This document shows, piece after piece, positions 36,332-45,746 of a stretch of 64,000 nucleotides of DNA. Positions within the stretch are counted from its first letter, which is position 1. Each line of letters opens with the position of its first letter. A program made the position numbers and the translations under genes. Source of the stretch: Sphingobium chungbukense (GTDB lineage Bacteria > Pseudomonadota > Alphaproteobacteria > Sphingomonadales > Sphingomonadaceae); assembly GCF_001005725.1 (NCBI RefSeq), contig NZ_LBIC01000003.1:372001-436000 (forward strand), written 5' to 3'. Under the pieces are notes generated by a model, which made no database searches, was not told the origin of the DNA, and saw only the letters and a program-made list of their open reading frames with translations.

Positions 36332-37495
36332 TTAATTCGCCCCGCCCGAACCGGCTTGCCCACGGGATGCCGTCACCTGCTGCGGCGCGCCCGGCTTCAC
36401 CACCGTTCCGGGATGCAGGTTGACCAGCCCTTCGACGATCAGCCTGTCGCCGGCCTTCAGCCCCTTCGTGACGATCCACCTGTCGCCTACCGGCCGGTCG
36501 GTTTCGACCTGGCGCACCTCCACCTTGTCGCCTGCGCCGACCACCATCGCGGTCGCCCGGCCACGCGGATCGCGGGTGATGCCCTGTTGAGGCGCCAATA
36601 TGGCCTGCGTCCGCTGCCCCTCGACCATTCGGGCGCGGACATACATGCCGGGCAGCAGCAGGCCGTCGGGATTGGGGAAGGTCGCGCGCAATGTCACCGC
36701 GCCAGAACTCGGATCGACCGTCACTTCGGAAAATTGCAGCCGGCCCTCGATCGGATAGACGGTGCCATTAGGCAACAGCAACTGCACCCGCGCGCCCTGA
36801 TCCGCGCTGACGCCGCCCGCCTTCATCGCCTGCTTGAGGTCGATGATCTGCGCCGCCGACTGGGTGACGTCGACATAGACCATGTCGGTCCGCTGGATCG
36901 TCGCCAGCGCGTCGGCCTGGCCCGCCTGCACCAACGCGCCCGGCGTGAACAGCGATCGACCGATGCGACCGGAAATCGGTGCCCGGATCCGGGTGAAATT
37001 CTGGTTCACCTGCGCCGCCTGCACCGCCGCGCGCTGGGCCGCAACGTCCGCGCGCGCCTGCTGCGCGGACGCAGCGGCATTGTCCGCTTCCTGACGGCTC
37101 ACCGCATTGATGCCGACCAGTTCCTTGTAGCGCTGCGCCTGCAAACCGGTCGCGTGAATGGAGGCCTGCGCCCGCGCCAGCGCGCCCTGCGCCTGGCCCA
37201 GGGCCGCTCGATAGGGCGCATCCTCGATCTCGTAGAGCAATTGTCCGGCGCGGACATCGGCGCCTTCGGTAAACAGGCGGCGGCGGATCACACCGCTGAT
37301 CTGGGGCCTGACTTCCGCCGTTTCCGCGGCTGCGATGCGTCCGGGCAATTCGTTCATCAGCGGCGCCGTCTCGACCTTCATCGTCACCACGCCGACGACA
37401 GGCGGCGGTGGCACCGGCTGCTGTTTTTCGCCGCAGCCGCCCAGCGCCACCGTCGACGCGCAGGCGAGCAGCGCCACAAAAATCCCCTTTTGCAT
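36332..37495 (-). CDS. RND efflux periplasmic adaptor (membrane fusion lipoprotein, AcrA/MexA family)
   Basis: Periplasmic adaptor joining the pump to the outer-membrane duct. The 387-residue protein has a lipoprotein signal (ALGGC, Cys21), lipoyl and alpha-hairpin domains (AEVRPQISGVIRRRLFTEGADVRAGQLLYEIE; Ala/Gln-rich coiled coil about residues 95-165), and beta-barrel and membrane-proximal domains ending in an unconserved Gly/Ser-rich tail. ATG at 37495 is chosen because it gives the lipobox signal and GGAG lies nine bases upstream; the reading frame continues upstream without conservation. First gene of the efflux operon; the operator palindrome is centred 42 bases upstream. Confidence 0.93.
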   Translation of the reverse strand: MQKGIFVALLACASTVALGGCGEKQQPVPPPPVVGVVTMKVETAPLMNELPGRIAAAETAEVRPQISGVIRRRLFTEGADVRAGQLLYEIEDAPYRAALGQAQGALARAQASIHATGLQAQRYKELVGINAVSRQEADNAAASAQQARADVAAQRAAVQAAQVNQNFTRIRAPISGRIGRSLFTPGALVQAGQADALATIQRTDMVYVDVTQSAAQIIDLKQAMKAGGVSADQGARVQLLLPNGTVYPIEGRLQFSEVTVDPSSGAVTLRATFPNPDGLLLPGMYVRARMVEGQRTQAILAPQQGITRDPRGRATAMVVGAGDKVEVRQVETDRPVGDRWIVTKGLKAGDRLIVEGLVNLHPGTVVKPGAPQQVTASRGQAGSGGAN

Positions 37496-37528
37496 CGGCC
37501 GATGCTCCATTTCGCAGAGTCCAGAAAC

Positions 37529-37546
37529 GGAATGAACGTTCATTCC
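37529..37546. promoter_or_regulatory. Palindromic operator between the efflux operon and its TetR regulator
   Basis: Perfect 18-bp palindrome GGAATGAACGTTCATTCC between two divergent starts (37495 and 37610). TetR-family repressors of RND pumps bind such sites, so it is the likely operator for both directions. Confidence 0.75.
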
Positions 37547-37609
37547 GCTTGCGCCGCAGGTAGGAACCTGCCACAATTTGTTCAAGAGTAAAAAACAAGA
37601 GGCGGCATT

Positions 37610-38197
37610 TTGGTTGCGTTGCAACATGAACCGAGCGGTCGGGATCGTATCCTGGGCGCTGCGCGCGACCTTTTCGCCGCCCATGGCTTTCACCAGACGT
37701 CCATGGCCGAACTGGCTGCCGCCGCCAAGGTGTCGGTCGGCCAGATCTACCGCCTGTTCAAGGGCAAAGAGGATATTATCGACGCGATCGTCGCCAATGA
37801 TACCCGCGACCGCGAGGCCATGATCCTGGCCCTGCAACGACGGCTGGACGCTGGCGAAATCAGCATCGAGCGCACCTTCGAATTGCTGTTGCTGGAAATG
37901 ATGGACAATCCGCATGAGGCGCTGTCCTTCGATATATTGGCCGAAGGATTCCGTAATGAACGGGTGGCCCAGATCATTGCCGACATGTGCGCGCATTTCC
38001 GCAAGTCGCTGGGCGATTTCGCCACCATAGCCAATCCTGCCTTGTCCGGCAAAGCGCTGGAAGGTGCGGAGGAGATCATTCTGGCTTGCATGTTCGGCCT
38101 CGGCCATCGCAGCCTTTCGGGATCTGCGTTGAGCGCCGAATGCACCGCTCGACAGGCTGCCGACATGCTGGTCGCGGCCTTGCGCGCCATGAGCTGA
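37610..38197 (+). CDS. TetR-family transcriptional regulator of the efflux operon
   Basis: A 195-residue repressor. The N-terminal helix-turn-helix (about residues 11-57) reads RILGAARDLFAAHGFHQTSMAELAAAAKVSVGQIYRLFKGKEDI, the standard TetR pattern; the C-terminal ligand domain is unconserved, as usual, and probably binds a pump substrate. The start is probably a TTG at 37610 preceded by AGAGGCGG; no ATG lies near the conserved helix. Divergent from the adaptor gene, with the shared palindrome between; local repression of the pump is the natural reading. Ligand unknown. Confidence 0.9.
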   Translation: MVALQHEPSGRDRILGAARDLFAAHGFHQTSMAELAAAAKVSVGQIYRLFKGKEDIIDAIVANDTRDREAMILALQRRLDAGEISIERTFELLLLEMMDNPHEALSFDILAEGFRNERVAQIIADMCAHFRKSLGDFATIANPALSGKALEGAEEIILACMFGLGHRSLSGSALSAECTARQAADMLVAALRAMS

Positions 38198-38315
38198 TCG
38201 GCCGGACGCGGCTTCCTTTCGTTCCGCCGCTTTGCAGCATGAAATGATGTGCATTGCCGCAACCGGAGCGGGAATGGCGCATTATGCCGCGCAGATCATT
38301 TCGGGAGGCAACATC

Positions 38316-38480
38316 TTGATTTCCGGTACATCTTTCGACCGCAGCTATTTCGAGGCGCGGCTCGACCGCAACCGCAGGCTGGCGGCGCGCTCCCGCAATC
38401 CCGAAATCCGGGCGATCCATCTGGAATATGTCCGCCTGTACAGCCAATTGCTGGAACTGAAGGACGGCGTTCCCGTCTGA
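38316..38480 (+). CDS. Small conserved-looking protein of unknown function
   Basis: A 54-residue, strongly charged protein (SFDRSYFEARLDRNRRLAAR, then EIRAIHLEYVRLYSQLLELK), predicted as two amphipathic helices; sphingomonads contain many short proteins of this look. Start is a TTG at 38316 with GGGAGG seven bases upstream; longer frames from ATG at 38274 or earlier are possible. It stands between the tetR gene and the convergent M16 peptidase gene, and a strong palindrome follows it. No function is assigned. Confidence 0.55.
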   Translation: MISGTSFDRSYFEARLDRNRRLAARSRNPEIRAIHLEYVRLYSQLLELKDGVPV

Positions 38481-38490
38481 ACCCCGGTTA

Positions 38491-38526
38491 TTTCTCGTCG
38501 CCCCGGACCTGATCCGGGGCGAGAAA
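38491..38526. terminator. Bidirectional hairpin / repeat-type palindrome
   Basis: TTTCTCG ... CCCCGGA / TCCGGGG ... CGAGAAA, a near-perfect long stem between two convergent genes. Its core CCCGGA-x5-TCCGGG is shared with other palindromes in the window (43326-43352), so it is probably a REP-like unit acting as a terminator. Confidence 0.65.
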
Positions 38527-38553
38527 CCGGCTCCGTCAGCATGGCACGAAGCT

Positions 38554-41444
38554 CTATTGCGCAGCGACGCCTTCCGGCAGGACGACCGCCGACCAGCTCT
38601 TGCCGGGCAGCAGATATTTGGCCGCAAGCGCCTGGATGTCGGTTGGCGTGACGGTCAGCATGTCCTGCGCCATGCTCTGCATGGCCTGGACATAGCGAGG
38701 ATCGTGGGTCGCGCCCTCCATCTGGTTCATCCAGAAGGCATTGCCCGTCCCGGCGCGCATCAGCAACTGCCGCATCGGCGCGACCGCGCGCTGCAATTCA
38801 TCCTCGCTCACAGGATTTTTGGCGAGATCGGCGGCCGTATCCTTCACCACGCTATAGAAATATTTGATCCGATCCGGCCGCACCTGGCTGGTGACGAGGA
38901 TGTACCCTCCGCTGTCATAGGAAAATGGCCAGTTGTTCTGGACACTGGGCGAATAGGCCGCCCCTCGGTCGAGCGCAGCTTGTCGAACAGCCGGTCGTTG
39001 AATATCTGCGTCAGGATTTCGAGCTGCCGCGCCTCCTTCGTCAGTGCAAAGCCACCCGCCGTGGGCCATGCCATCACGGCCGCCGCCTGCTCCTTGTCGC
39101 CCTTGTGGCGCAGGACCACCGGAACTTCGACATGGGCCGGGAAGCGCATCAGCCTGTTCGCCGCCGGGACCGCCACGTCAGGCCGCGCCGGCAGGGCACC
39201 GAAGGTCGCCGCAACGGCCGCGATGGCGTCGTCCGCCTTGACCTGTCCGAAAATCTGGATCTCGATCGGCCCCGAAGCCAGCAACGGCTCCCAGGTCGCG
39301 CGGAACGCCTGCGGCGTCAGCCCGTCTATCTCGGCGCGAGAGGGCGTACGGAACCGCACATCCTTGTCATGCAGCAGCCAGTTGAGATCGCGCGCCAGCA
39401 CGGAATCGGGCGCCCGCGCCATGGCGTCATAGGCAACCCCCGCCCCGGTCTTGACCCGCGCGATCGGCGCCGGGTCCCATCCGGGCGCGAACAGCTTGGT
39501 CGCGAAAAGCTGCAACTGATCCTTGTAGTCGGCGGGTCGTGTCACCGCCTGCAATTCGAAAGCGTCGTCGTCGATGGAGAAATCCATCCCCATGCGCCGC
39601 CCATTGGTCAGGTCATCCAGTTCCCGCTGGCCAAGCTTGCCGATCCCGCTCGCCACCAGCGCATAGTCCGCCGCCCAGCCCGCCACCGGCCTCGTCGGCG
39701 AAAAAGCCTGCTGTCCATGGCCGAAGCGAACGTTGATCCGCACCTTCTCGGTCTCGGCATCGTTGGCGAACAGGGTCAGCCTGACGCCGTTGGAGAAGAT
39801 GATGCTCTCCATCCCCGGCAGGCCGATGGGGGCGCGCGACACGACTTTGCCCGGCGCACCCAACTTCGGCAGGTCGGCCATGGTCACGACCTTGTCGCCC
39901 AGCCGCGCATTGGTCGCTGCCTTGACCGGCGCGGCGACCGCCGCCGCCAGCTTCGCGTCGACGCCGGGCAGGACCTTGCCGGTGATCAGCATCGCCCGGA
40001 ACACCCCCGCCGAAAACAGCCGTTGCGTCGAATCCAGTATCTTCTGCGGCGTCATCATGGGCTTGCCGGAACGGAAGATGTCCAGCGCCGCCTGCGGACT
40101 GACCGTGGTTTCGCGGATATCGACCGCGCTCACCAGATCGCTCGCCTGCTTGGCACCCGCTTCCGTATCGGAATTTTCGACCTGGATCGCGAGCGCCGTA
40201 TCCATCTGCGCATATTCGCGGTCGATTTCGATCTGGCTTGGCGGCGTACCCTTGGCATCCTCGATGATGGCGCGGACGTCGGAAAGCGCCTTTTCCCAAT
40301 TGTCGCCGGTCGGAACCAGGGTGATGAAGGTGCCGTCCGCCGACCGGCTGACATCCTGCTGGTCCGCGCTTGCCTGAAGGAAGCTGCCGCCCGCCCGCGC
40401 CGCCTGCTCCAGACGGCGGTTGATGATCTGCAGGGCCAGCATGTCGGTCAGCTTGTCCTGGTTATAGACGATGGTGTCGGCACGCGGTTTCCATGGCCGC
40501 AACCACGCCATGGTGAGCCCGGTGGGCACGCCGGGTTCCACCGTCACCCTGGTCGCGGGCGCCTTGGCATCGGGCTCGCCGAAATCGGGCAGCGGCACAC
40601 CCTTGCCGGGCACCGTCCAGCCCGCGAAATTATCCTTGAGCAATTGTTCGGCCAGCGCCGGATCGATGTCGCCCGCGATCGAGATCACCCCATTTTCGGG
40701 CCGATACCAACGTTGGTGGAAAGCCTCCATCTTCGCCGCCGTCACGGCATTCAGCGTCGCCACCGTGCCGATGGGACTATGATCGGCCAACGGCTGCCCG
40801 GCGAAGAAATGCTGGCGCGTCGCGTCGGAAATCCGCATCTGCGGCCCATCGCCCTCGCGCTTCTCGGCCAACACGACCGCCCGCTCGGCGTTGACGGCGC
40901 TATCCACGATATTGGGATCGATCATCATGCCTGAAAGGATCTTCAGGCTCTCCCCCAGGCTCGCCTGCGTCGCCTGCGGCAGATCGAGCGCGTAGGTCGT
41001 GCCGGTGGGCGTCGTCTGCGCATTGCTATCGCTGCCGAAGGTCACGCCCAGCCGCTGCCAGATGCGCTTGGATTCGCCGTCAGGCACATGGCGGGAGCCG
41101 CGGAAGGTCAGATGCTCCATGAAATGAGCGTAACCCAGTTCATCGGGCCGCTCCATCAGCGACCCGGCATCAATCCGCAACCGCACCGAAACCTGCCCCG
41201 GCGGCACGCCATTGCGCCGGATCGCATAGCGCAATCCGTTGGACAGCTCGCCAAATCGCCAGGCCGGATCGATCGGCACATCGCTGTTCTGGTAGAGCCA
41301 GGGCCTGACCTGCGCCTTGGTGGAACCGGGGACGGCGGGCGCAGCAGTCGGATCCACCTTCGCCGCCAGAGGCGTGGAAACTCCCGATAGCAACAGGGCC
41401 AGGACGGAAAGCGAAGCGGCAGAGCGCCGGAAGGAAAAGCTCAT
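38554..41444 (-). pseudogene. M16-family zinc metallopeptidase (pitrilysin/PqqL-like), frameshifted
   Basis: A periplasmic insulinase-fold peptidase of about 963 residues if repaired. A signal peptide (residues 1-28) precedes the first M16 domain with the inverted zinc motif HFMEH (107-111) and downstream Glu in VVLAEKREG. The frame breaks after LFDKLRSTEG (near base 38961): reading continues in the +1 frame as AAYSPSVQNNWPFSYDSGGY and runs to the stop at 38554 (DIQALAAKYLLPGKSW). One extra base in the local run of four C (minus-strand G) restores the whole protein, so a single base is missing. Start ATG at 41444 has AGGG upstream. Whether the gene is dead or mis-sequenced cannot be decided here. 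Confidence 0.88.
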
Positions 41445-41639
41445 GAGGCCCTAGCCTAAAGAGATTTTCCTGAATGACCACTGACAAAGAAGGCCACCGG
41501 CAAAGGCAGGAGGAGCGAAGATCATGATAGGACATGCTCCTCCCAAAGCGGGAACCAATTCAGACGGCGGGCCCGGGTTCCTGCTTTCACAGGGGAAGGG
41601 CGTACCGCTCGCGTACCGCTCCTTCAAAAGGAGGGCAGC

Positions 41640-43025
41640 TTACCGCCCGCCGGTCTTCTGCATCGCGCCCTTATGCGCGCCGACACCGCCGCCGCCGCCG
41701 CGCCGCCGCCGGAAATTCTTCTTCGCCGGCTGGGCCTCGCCATCGGGACGATGCGCCCGCTCGGCATTGCCGCGCTGCTGCTTCTGCTGGTCCTGATAAC
41801 GGCGCTGGCCATCGGCGCGCTTGGCCTTCTGCTCCGGCGTCTGCTCGCGCCCCTTGCGCTGCGGCGCGGCCTTGGGAAGGTTGCGCACGGCCTCGACGAA
41901 ATTCTCGGGCAGCGGCACGACGTCCAGCTTCACCTTGGTCGTCCGCTCGATCGCCTTCAGATAGGGCCGTTCATCATCCGCCACGAAACTGATCGCGACG
42001 CCCTCGGCCCCGGCCCGCGCGGTTCGGCCGATACGGTGAACATATTGCTCCGGCACATTGGGCAGCTCGAAATTGATGACGTGGGACACGCCCGAAACGT
42101 CGATCCCGCGCGCCGCGATGTCAGTCGCCACCAGCAGCTTCACATGGCCATGACGGAACGCCTGCAAGGCGGTGGTCCGCTGCGCCTGGCTCTTGTTGCC
42201 GTGGATCGCCACGGCCTGGATGCCCGCACCCTCCAGGAAGCGCACGACCCGATCCGCGCCATGCTTGGTCCGGGTGAAGATCAGGGCGCGATCGATATCC
42301 TCGCTCCTGATCGTGAGGTTGAGCAGCGCCTGCTTCTCCATCTGGTTGACGAAGGTCGCCTGCTGACGCACCCGCTCGGCCGTGGTCGACTGCGGCGCGA
42401 CGCTCACCTTCACCGGATCGTTGAGGAACTGCGCGGCCAGCGCCTCGATCTCGCCCGGCATGGTCGCGGAGAAGAACAGGTTCTGCCGTTCTCTGGGCAG
42501 CAGTTTGGCGATCCGCTTCAACGGATGGATGAAACCCATGTCCATCATCTGGTCGGCTTCATCGAGGACGAAAATCTCGGTATCCTTGATCGTGAACGCC
42601 CGCTGGTCGATCAGGTCGAGCAGACGCCCGGGCGTCGCCACGACGATATCGACGCCACGCCCCAAGGCGCGGATCTGCCGGTTGATCGGCACGCCGCCGA
42701 ACACGACTTCGACGGAAAGCTTCAGGAAGCGCCCATAGTCGCGAAAGCTCTGCGCGATCTGCGCTGCCAGCTCGCGCGTCGGCGACAGCACCAGCATGCG
42801 GCAGCCCTGAAGCGGCGTCGGCTTCGGGTTACGGGCGAAATGGTCAAGGCTCGGCAGCGCGAAGGCCGCCGTCTTGCCGGTGCCGGTCTGGGCGATGCCG
42901 CACAGATCCTTGCCCTGCAAAAGGACGGGAATGGCCTGACTCTGGATCGGCGTCGGCGAAGCATATTTCTTGGCGGCGAGCGCTTTCAGAATAGGCTCGG
43001 AAAGGCCAAGGTCGGTAAATTGCAT
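41640..43025 (-). CDS. rhlE: DEAD-box ATP-dependent RNA helicase, RhlE-like
   Basis: RNA-remodelling helicase of 461 residues. Motifs: Q-motif region PTPIQSQAIP, Walker A AQTGTGKT (46-52), PTRELAAQI, TPGRLLDLI, DEAD (VLDEADQMMDMGF), SAT, and the C-terminal ARGIDV and HRIGRTARAG. A basic, Gln/Arg/Gly-rich tail (about 385-461, ending NFRRRRGGGGG) would bind RNA nonspecifically. RhlE is the closest relative by the short core and tail, although CsdA-type names are used for similar proteins. Its 5' leader has a perfect 9-bp hairpin 12 bases before the start codon, and no clear Shine-Dalgarno. Role in ribosome assembly or RNA decay, especially in cold, is inference from the family. Confidence 0.9.
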   Translation of the reverse strand: MQFTDLGLSEPILKALAAKKYASPTPIQSQAIPVLLQGKDLCGIAQTGTGKTAAFALPSLDHFARNPKPTPLQGCRMLVLSPTRELAAQIAQSFRDYGRFLKLSVEVVFGGVPINRQIRALGRGVDIVVATPGRLLDLIDQRAFTIKDTEIFVLDEADQMMDMGFIHPLKRIAKLLPRERQNLFFSATMPGEIEALAAQFLNDPVKVSVAPQSTTAERVRQQATFVNQMEKQALLNLTIRSEDIDRALIFTRTKHGADRVVRFLEGAGIQAVAIHGNKSQAQRTTALQAFRHGHVKLLVATDIAARGIDVSGVSHVINFELPNVPEQYVHRIGRTARAGAEGVAISFVADDERPYLKAIERTTKVKLDVVPLPENFVEAVRNLPKAAPQRKGREQTPEQKAKRADGQRRYQDQQKQQRGNAERAHRPDGEAQPAKKNFRRRRGGGGGVGAHKGAMQKTGGR

Positions 43026-43037
43026 AAATTGAACTCA

Positions 43038-43061
43038 CAAGTCGGCCCACGCGCCGACTTG
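43038..43061 (-). promoter_or_regulatory. Hairpin in the leader of the DEAD-box helicase gene
   Basis: Perfect arms CAAGTCGGC / GCCGACTTG with a 6-base loop, ending 12 bases before the helicase ATG. Placed in the 5' leader where it could affect initiation; the ribosome-binding region after it (TGAGTTCAATTT) is weak. Confidence 0.5.
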
Positions 43062-43382
43062 AACTGCACGGACGCAGCAAGGGCGCAAGGCGGGTTACGA
43101 AACGACCCGCGTGAAAAGGGAAGCCTCAAAGCTTGGCGCAGACTTTCATTGGCCGGCCCCAATGCCTGTCCGGCCGGAGCGATCACGCTGCCAATCGCTG
43201 ATAAGGGCAAAGCCCAACTGCTGCGCTGCGGCGCATATGATGGGAAAAACAGGAAAAAGCAAGTGGATGCTGGAAACCCGCCTACAAAGGGCCGATTTCT
43301 GTGGATTATCATCACGCCCGGCCTCGTCATCCCGGATCAAATCCGGGGTGACGGGAATGGCAATGCCTTGAACCGCGCGCCC
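43062..43382. other. Gene-free stretch with REP-like palindrome
   Basis: About 320 bases upstream of the helicase and downstream of the oxidase-fold gene. It holds a palindromic repeat at 43326-43352 and probably the helicase promoter. No convincing reading frame or RNA gene is seen. Confidence 0.45.
43326..43352. repeat. REP-like palindrome
   Basis: GTCATCCCGGAT-caa-ATCCGGGGTGAC, the short imperfect palindrome commonly dispersed between genes in alphaproteobacteria; related copies are at 38491-38526 and, more loosely, at 51626-51650 and 16490-16530. Confidence 0.65.
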
Positions 43383-43853
43383 CTAAAGCGACACTTCGAC
43401 ATGTTTGCCGCGCATCTCCTCGCGCACGTCGCCGCCGAACATCTGTTTGAACATTCCACCCAGCGACATGTCCGCCCGCCAGATTTCCGCATGCCCCAGA
43501 TCGAAGCGCAGCATCAGCAGGTGCGGGTCCTGCCGCCCGCCGGGATACCAGCTCGCCACATCATGGGTCCAATAGCGGTCGATCACCGCCGGGTCCGTTT
43601 CCTCGACCAGCGTCCCGTCGATGCAGGCGAACAGGAAATGCCCCTTGGCGACAAATTGCGCCATCGCCGGCCCACCCGCCGCCAGCCGGTTCTCCCGCGT
43701 GGTGTAGAACCAGAAGCAATGGCTCGCGCCCGGATCAAGCTGCGCCGTCATCGGCATGCTATGTGCATGCGATCCCTGAAGTCCGACCATCAGAAAGGGG
43801 CTTTGGGACAATTCGGTCCAGAAACGGCGGCGGATGTCGGACTCGTTGCTCAT
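43383..43853 (-). CDS. Pyridoxamine 5'-phosphate oxidase-fold (general stress protein 26-like) protein
   Basis: A 156-residue split-barrel flavin-binding-like protein similar to general stress protein 26 (YzzA/YdaG family). The conserved segments SQSPFLMVGLQG, MTAQLDPG...FYTTRENRLAAG and WYPGGRQDPHLLMLRFDLGHAEIWRADMS are typical. Such proteins bind flavins or PLP and are stress-induced, with unclear reactions. ATG at 43853 has GGAG seven bases upstream; a longer frame from 43928 is unlikely. It is divergent from the nfu gene across 116 bases. Confidence 0.82.
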   Translation of the reverse strand: MSNESDIRRRFWTELSQSPFLMVGLQGSHAHSMPMTAQLDPGASHCFWFYTTRENRLAAGGPAMAQFVAKGHFLFACIDGTLVEETDPAVIDRYWTHDVASWYPGGRQDPHLLMLRFDLGHAEIWRADMSLGGMFKQMFGGDVREEMRGKHVEVSL

Positions 43854-43969
43854 ATCTTCTCTCCATCGTGTCTTCGCGAAAGACTCAATCGACGGCACCA
43901 AGCGAAGTTCCGACAGGCAATTTAGCACGAAAGCTTGATCTTGCGCACTCTTCTCTCCACATAGCGCGC

Positions 43970-44542
43970 ATGTTGATCGAGACCGAACCGACGCCCAATC
44001 CGGCCACCGTCAAGTTCCTTCCCGGCCGCGTGGTCATGGGCATGGGCACCCGCGATTTCGCGACGCCGGAGGAAGCGGAAGCCTCTCCGCTGGCCGACGC
44101 CCTCTTCGGCCTGGGCGACGTGACCGGCGTGTTCTTCGGCGGCGACTTCATTTCCGTGACCATCGCACCGGGCGCGCAGTGGAGCGATGTGAAGCCGGAT
44201 ATCCTGTCCGTCCTGCTCGATCATTTCTCGGCCAACATGCCCCTCTTCACGCCGGGTTCGGCCGGCGAGATCTTCGTGCCGGCAGAGGAGGAATTCGCCG
44301 ACGATCCGGAAGATGCGGAAATCGTCGCCCAGATCCGCGAACTGATCGACACCCGCGTCCGCCCGGCCGTAGCCAATGACGGGGGCGACATCATCTATCG
44401 CGGTTTCGACAAGGGAACCGTGTATCTGCGGATGCAGGGCGCCTGCTCGGGCTGCCCCTCCTCCACCGCGACGCTCAAGAACGGTATCGAGCAACTGCTC
44501 AAACATTATGTCCCCGAAGTGACCGAGGTTCGCGCCGTCTGA
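43970..44542 (+). CDS. nfu: NifU-family Fe-S scaffold/carrier protein (Nfu type)
   Basis: A 190-residue iron-sulfur carrier. The N-terminal Nfu domain (LIETEPTPNPATVKFLPGRVV) is followed by the C-terminal NifU-like domain (RPAVANDGGDIIYRGFDKGTVYLRMQGACSGCPSS) in which Cys159 and Cys162 (C-x2-C) bind a bridging [4Fe-4S] cluster in a dimer, delivered to apo-proteins. This N-terminal layout matches mitochondrial NFU1 and alphaproteobacterial homologues. ATG at 43970 is at the family start, with no obvious ribosome-binding site. It is near the tsaB-rimI pair downstream by 100 bases. Confidence 0.93.
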   Translation: MLIETEPTPNPATVKFLPGRVVMGMGTRDFATPEEAEASPLADALFGLGDVTGVFFGGDFISVTIAPGAQWSDVKPDILSVLLDHFSANMPLFTPGSAGEIFVPAEEEFADDPEDAEIVAQIRELIDTRVRPAVANDGGDIIYRGFDKGTVYLRMQGACSGCPSSTATLKNGIEQLLKHYVPEVTEVRAV

Positions 44543-44643
44543 ACGCCGAGATCAATCGGGAACGGCCAATTGGCAAACCGGTCCTGATCGATTAACCGCT
44601 GAACCAGGCGCCCCGTCGGGCGAACGCATTACAGGGGTCTTCT

Positions 44644-45270
44644 TTGCGTATCTTGGTCATCGATACCGCGACACAGGCGCTGTCCGTCGCGCTGCTCGAT
44701 GATGGTGCGCCGATCGGTCATTTCCATGAGATCGTCGGGCGCGGCCATGCCGAAGCCTTGCTGCCCGCCATCGCCTCCATGCCCGACGGCGGCAAGGCCG
44801 ACGCCATCGCCGTCGATGTCGGACCGGGCAGCTTCACGGGCGTGCGCATCGGCATCGCTGCGGCCCGCGCGCTGGCGCTGGCCTGGGGCGTTCCGCTGCA
44901 CGGCTATGGCGCGCTCAGCCTGATCGCCGCCAGGGCGGCGGCCAGGCATGAGGGCGGCCTCCTCGCCGTCACCATCACCGGCGGCCATGGCGAGTTGTTC
45001 TGGCAGAGCTTCTCCCCGGACGGATTGACATCGCTCACGGCCCCCGCTTCCACCCCGATCGCGACGCTGGCACAGAAACTCGACCAACCGCTGCTCTACG
45101 GTACGGGCGCCGAAGCGCTGGTGACGGCGCGCGGCCATGGCACGGCGATCAACCTGTACCCCGATGCCGCCGACTATCCCCTGATCGCCGCCCAGCCCGC
45201 ACTGCCGCCTTCGCCCGTCTACTGCCGCGGCGCCGATGCCCGCCCGATGGCGGAACGCGCGGCGCCATGA
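44644..45270 (+). CDS. tsaB: tRNA threonylcarbamoyladenosine biosynthesis protein TsaB
   Basis: Partner of TsaD in making the t6A base in ANN-decoding tRNAs. The 208-residue ASKHA-fold protein has ILVIDTATQALSVALLDDG and the conserved DVGPGSFTGVRIGIAAARALA. It starts at TTG (44644), with AGGGG upstream, and its end overlaps rimI by four bases (ATGA), a translationally coupled pair common in Alphaproteobacteria. Confidence 0.93.
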   Translation: MRILVIDTATQALSVALLDDGAPIGHFHEIVGRGHAEALLPAIASMPDGGKADAIAVDVGPGSFTGVRIGIAAARALALAWGVPLHGYGALSLIAARAAARHEGGLLAVTITGGHGELFWQSFSPDGLTSLTAPASTPIATLAQKLDQPLLYGTGAEALVTARGHGTAINLYPDAADYPLIAAQPALPPSPVYCRGADARPMAERAAP

Positions 45271-45746
45271 TCCCCGGTCTCACCCTCCACACCTATGACG
45301 ACGGCGAGCGCAACGCCATGAGCGACGCCATGGACGTCATGGGCCGCGCCTTCGATCCCGCTTATGGCGAGGCATGGACCCTGCCGCAGCTTGCCGGCGT
45401 GATGACGATGCCCGGCACCTGGCTCACCATCGCCCGGATCGACGCCGCGCCGCTGGGTTTCGCGCTGGTGCGTTCCGTGCTGGACGAATGCGAATTGCTG
45501 CTCCTGGCGGTCAGTCCGCTCTGGCGCGGGCGCGGCATTGGCGAGGCCCTCCTGGTCGACAGCCTCAAGACGGCGCGCAGACGCAACATTACGTCGATGA
45601 ATCTGGAAGTTAGGGCATCCAATACAGCGATCAGGCTGTATGAAAAGATCGGCTTCGAATATGTACACCGCCGCCCTGGTTATTATCGCGGTAACGACGG
45701 ACAACTTCACGATGCGCTAAGCTTCCGTATCGACATGCTTCGGTAA
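45267..45746 (+). CDS. rimI: Ribosomal-protein-alanine N-acetyltransferase RimI-like (GNAT)
   Basis: A 159-residue GNAT acetyltransferase expected to acetylate the N-terminal alanine of ribosomal protein S18. The acetyl-CoA motif A is LLLLAVSPLWRGRGIGEALLVDSL and motif B has LEVRASNTAIRLYEKIGFEYVHRRPGYY, both as in RimI. Overlap ATGA with tsaB and this operon context make RimI the best name; other protein-N-acetyltransferases are possible. Confidence 0.87.
   Translation: MIPGLTLHTYDDGERNAMSDAMDVMGRAFDPAYGEAWTLPQLAGVMTMPGTWLTIARIDAAPLGFALVRSVLDECELLLLAVSPLWRGRGIGEALLVDSLKTARRRNITSMNLEVRASNTAIRLYEKIGFEYVHRRPGYYRGNDGQLHDALSFRIDMLR

Noticed and set aside
38940..38990. Programmed frameshifting in the M16 gene
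   Set aside because: No slippery heptamer or downstream stem was evident, and M16 peptidases are not known to use it; a missing base is simpler.
43062..43382. Cold-shock small RNA or riboswitch upstream of the helicase
   Set aside because: Apart from the hairpin at 43038-43061 and the repeat, no extended conserved structure could be recognised by eye.
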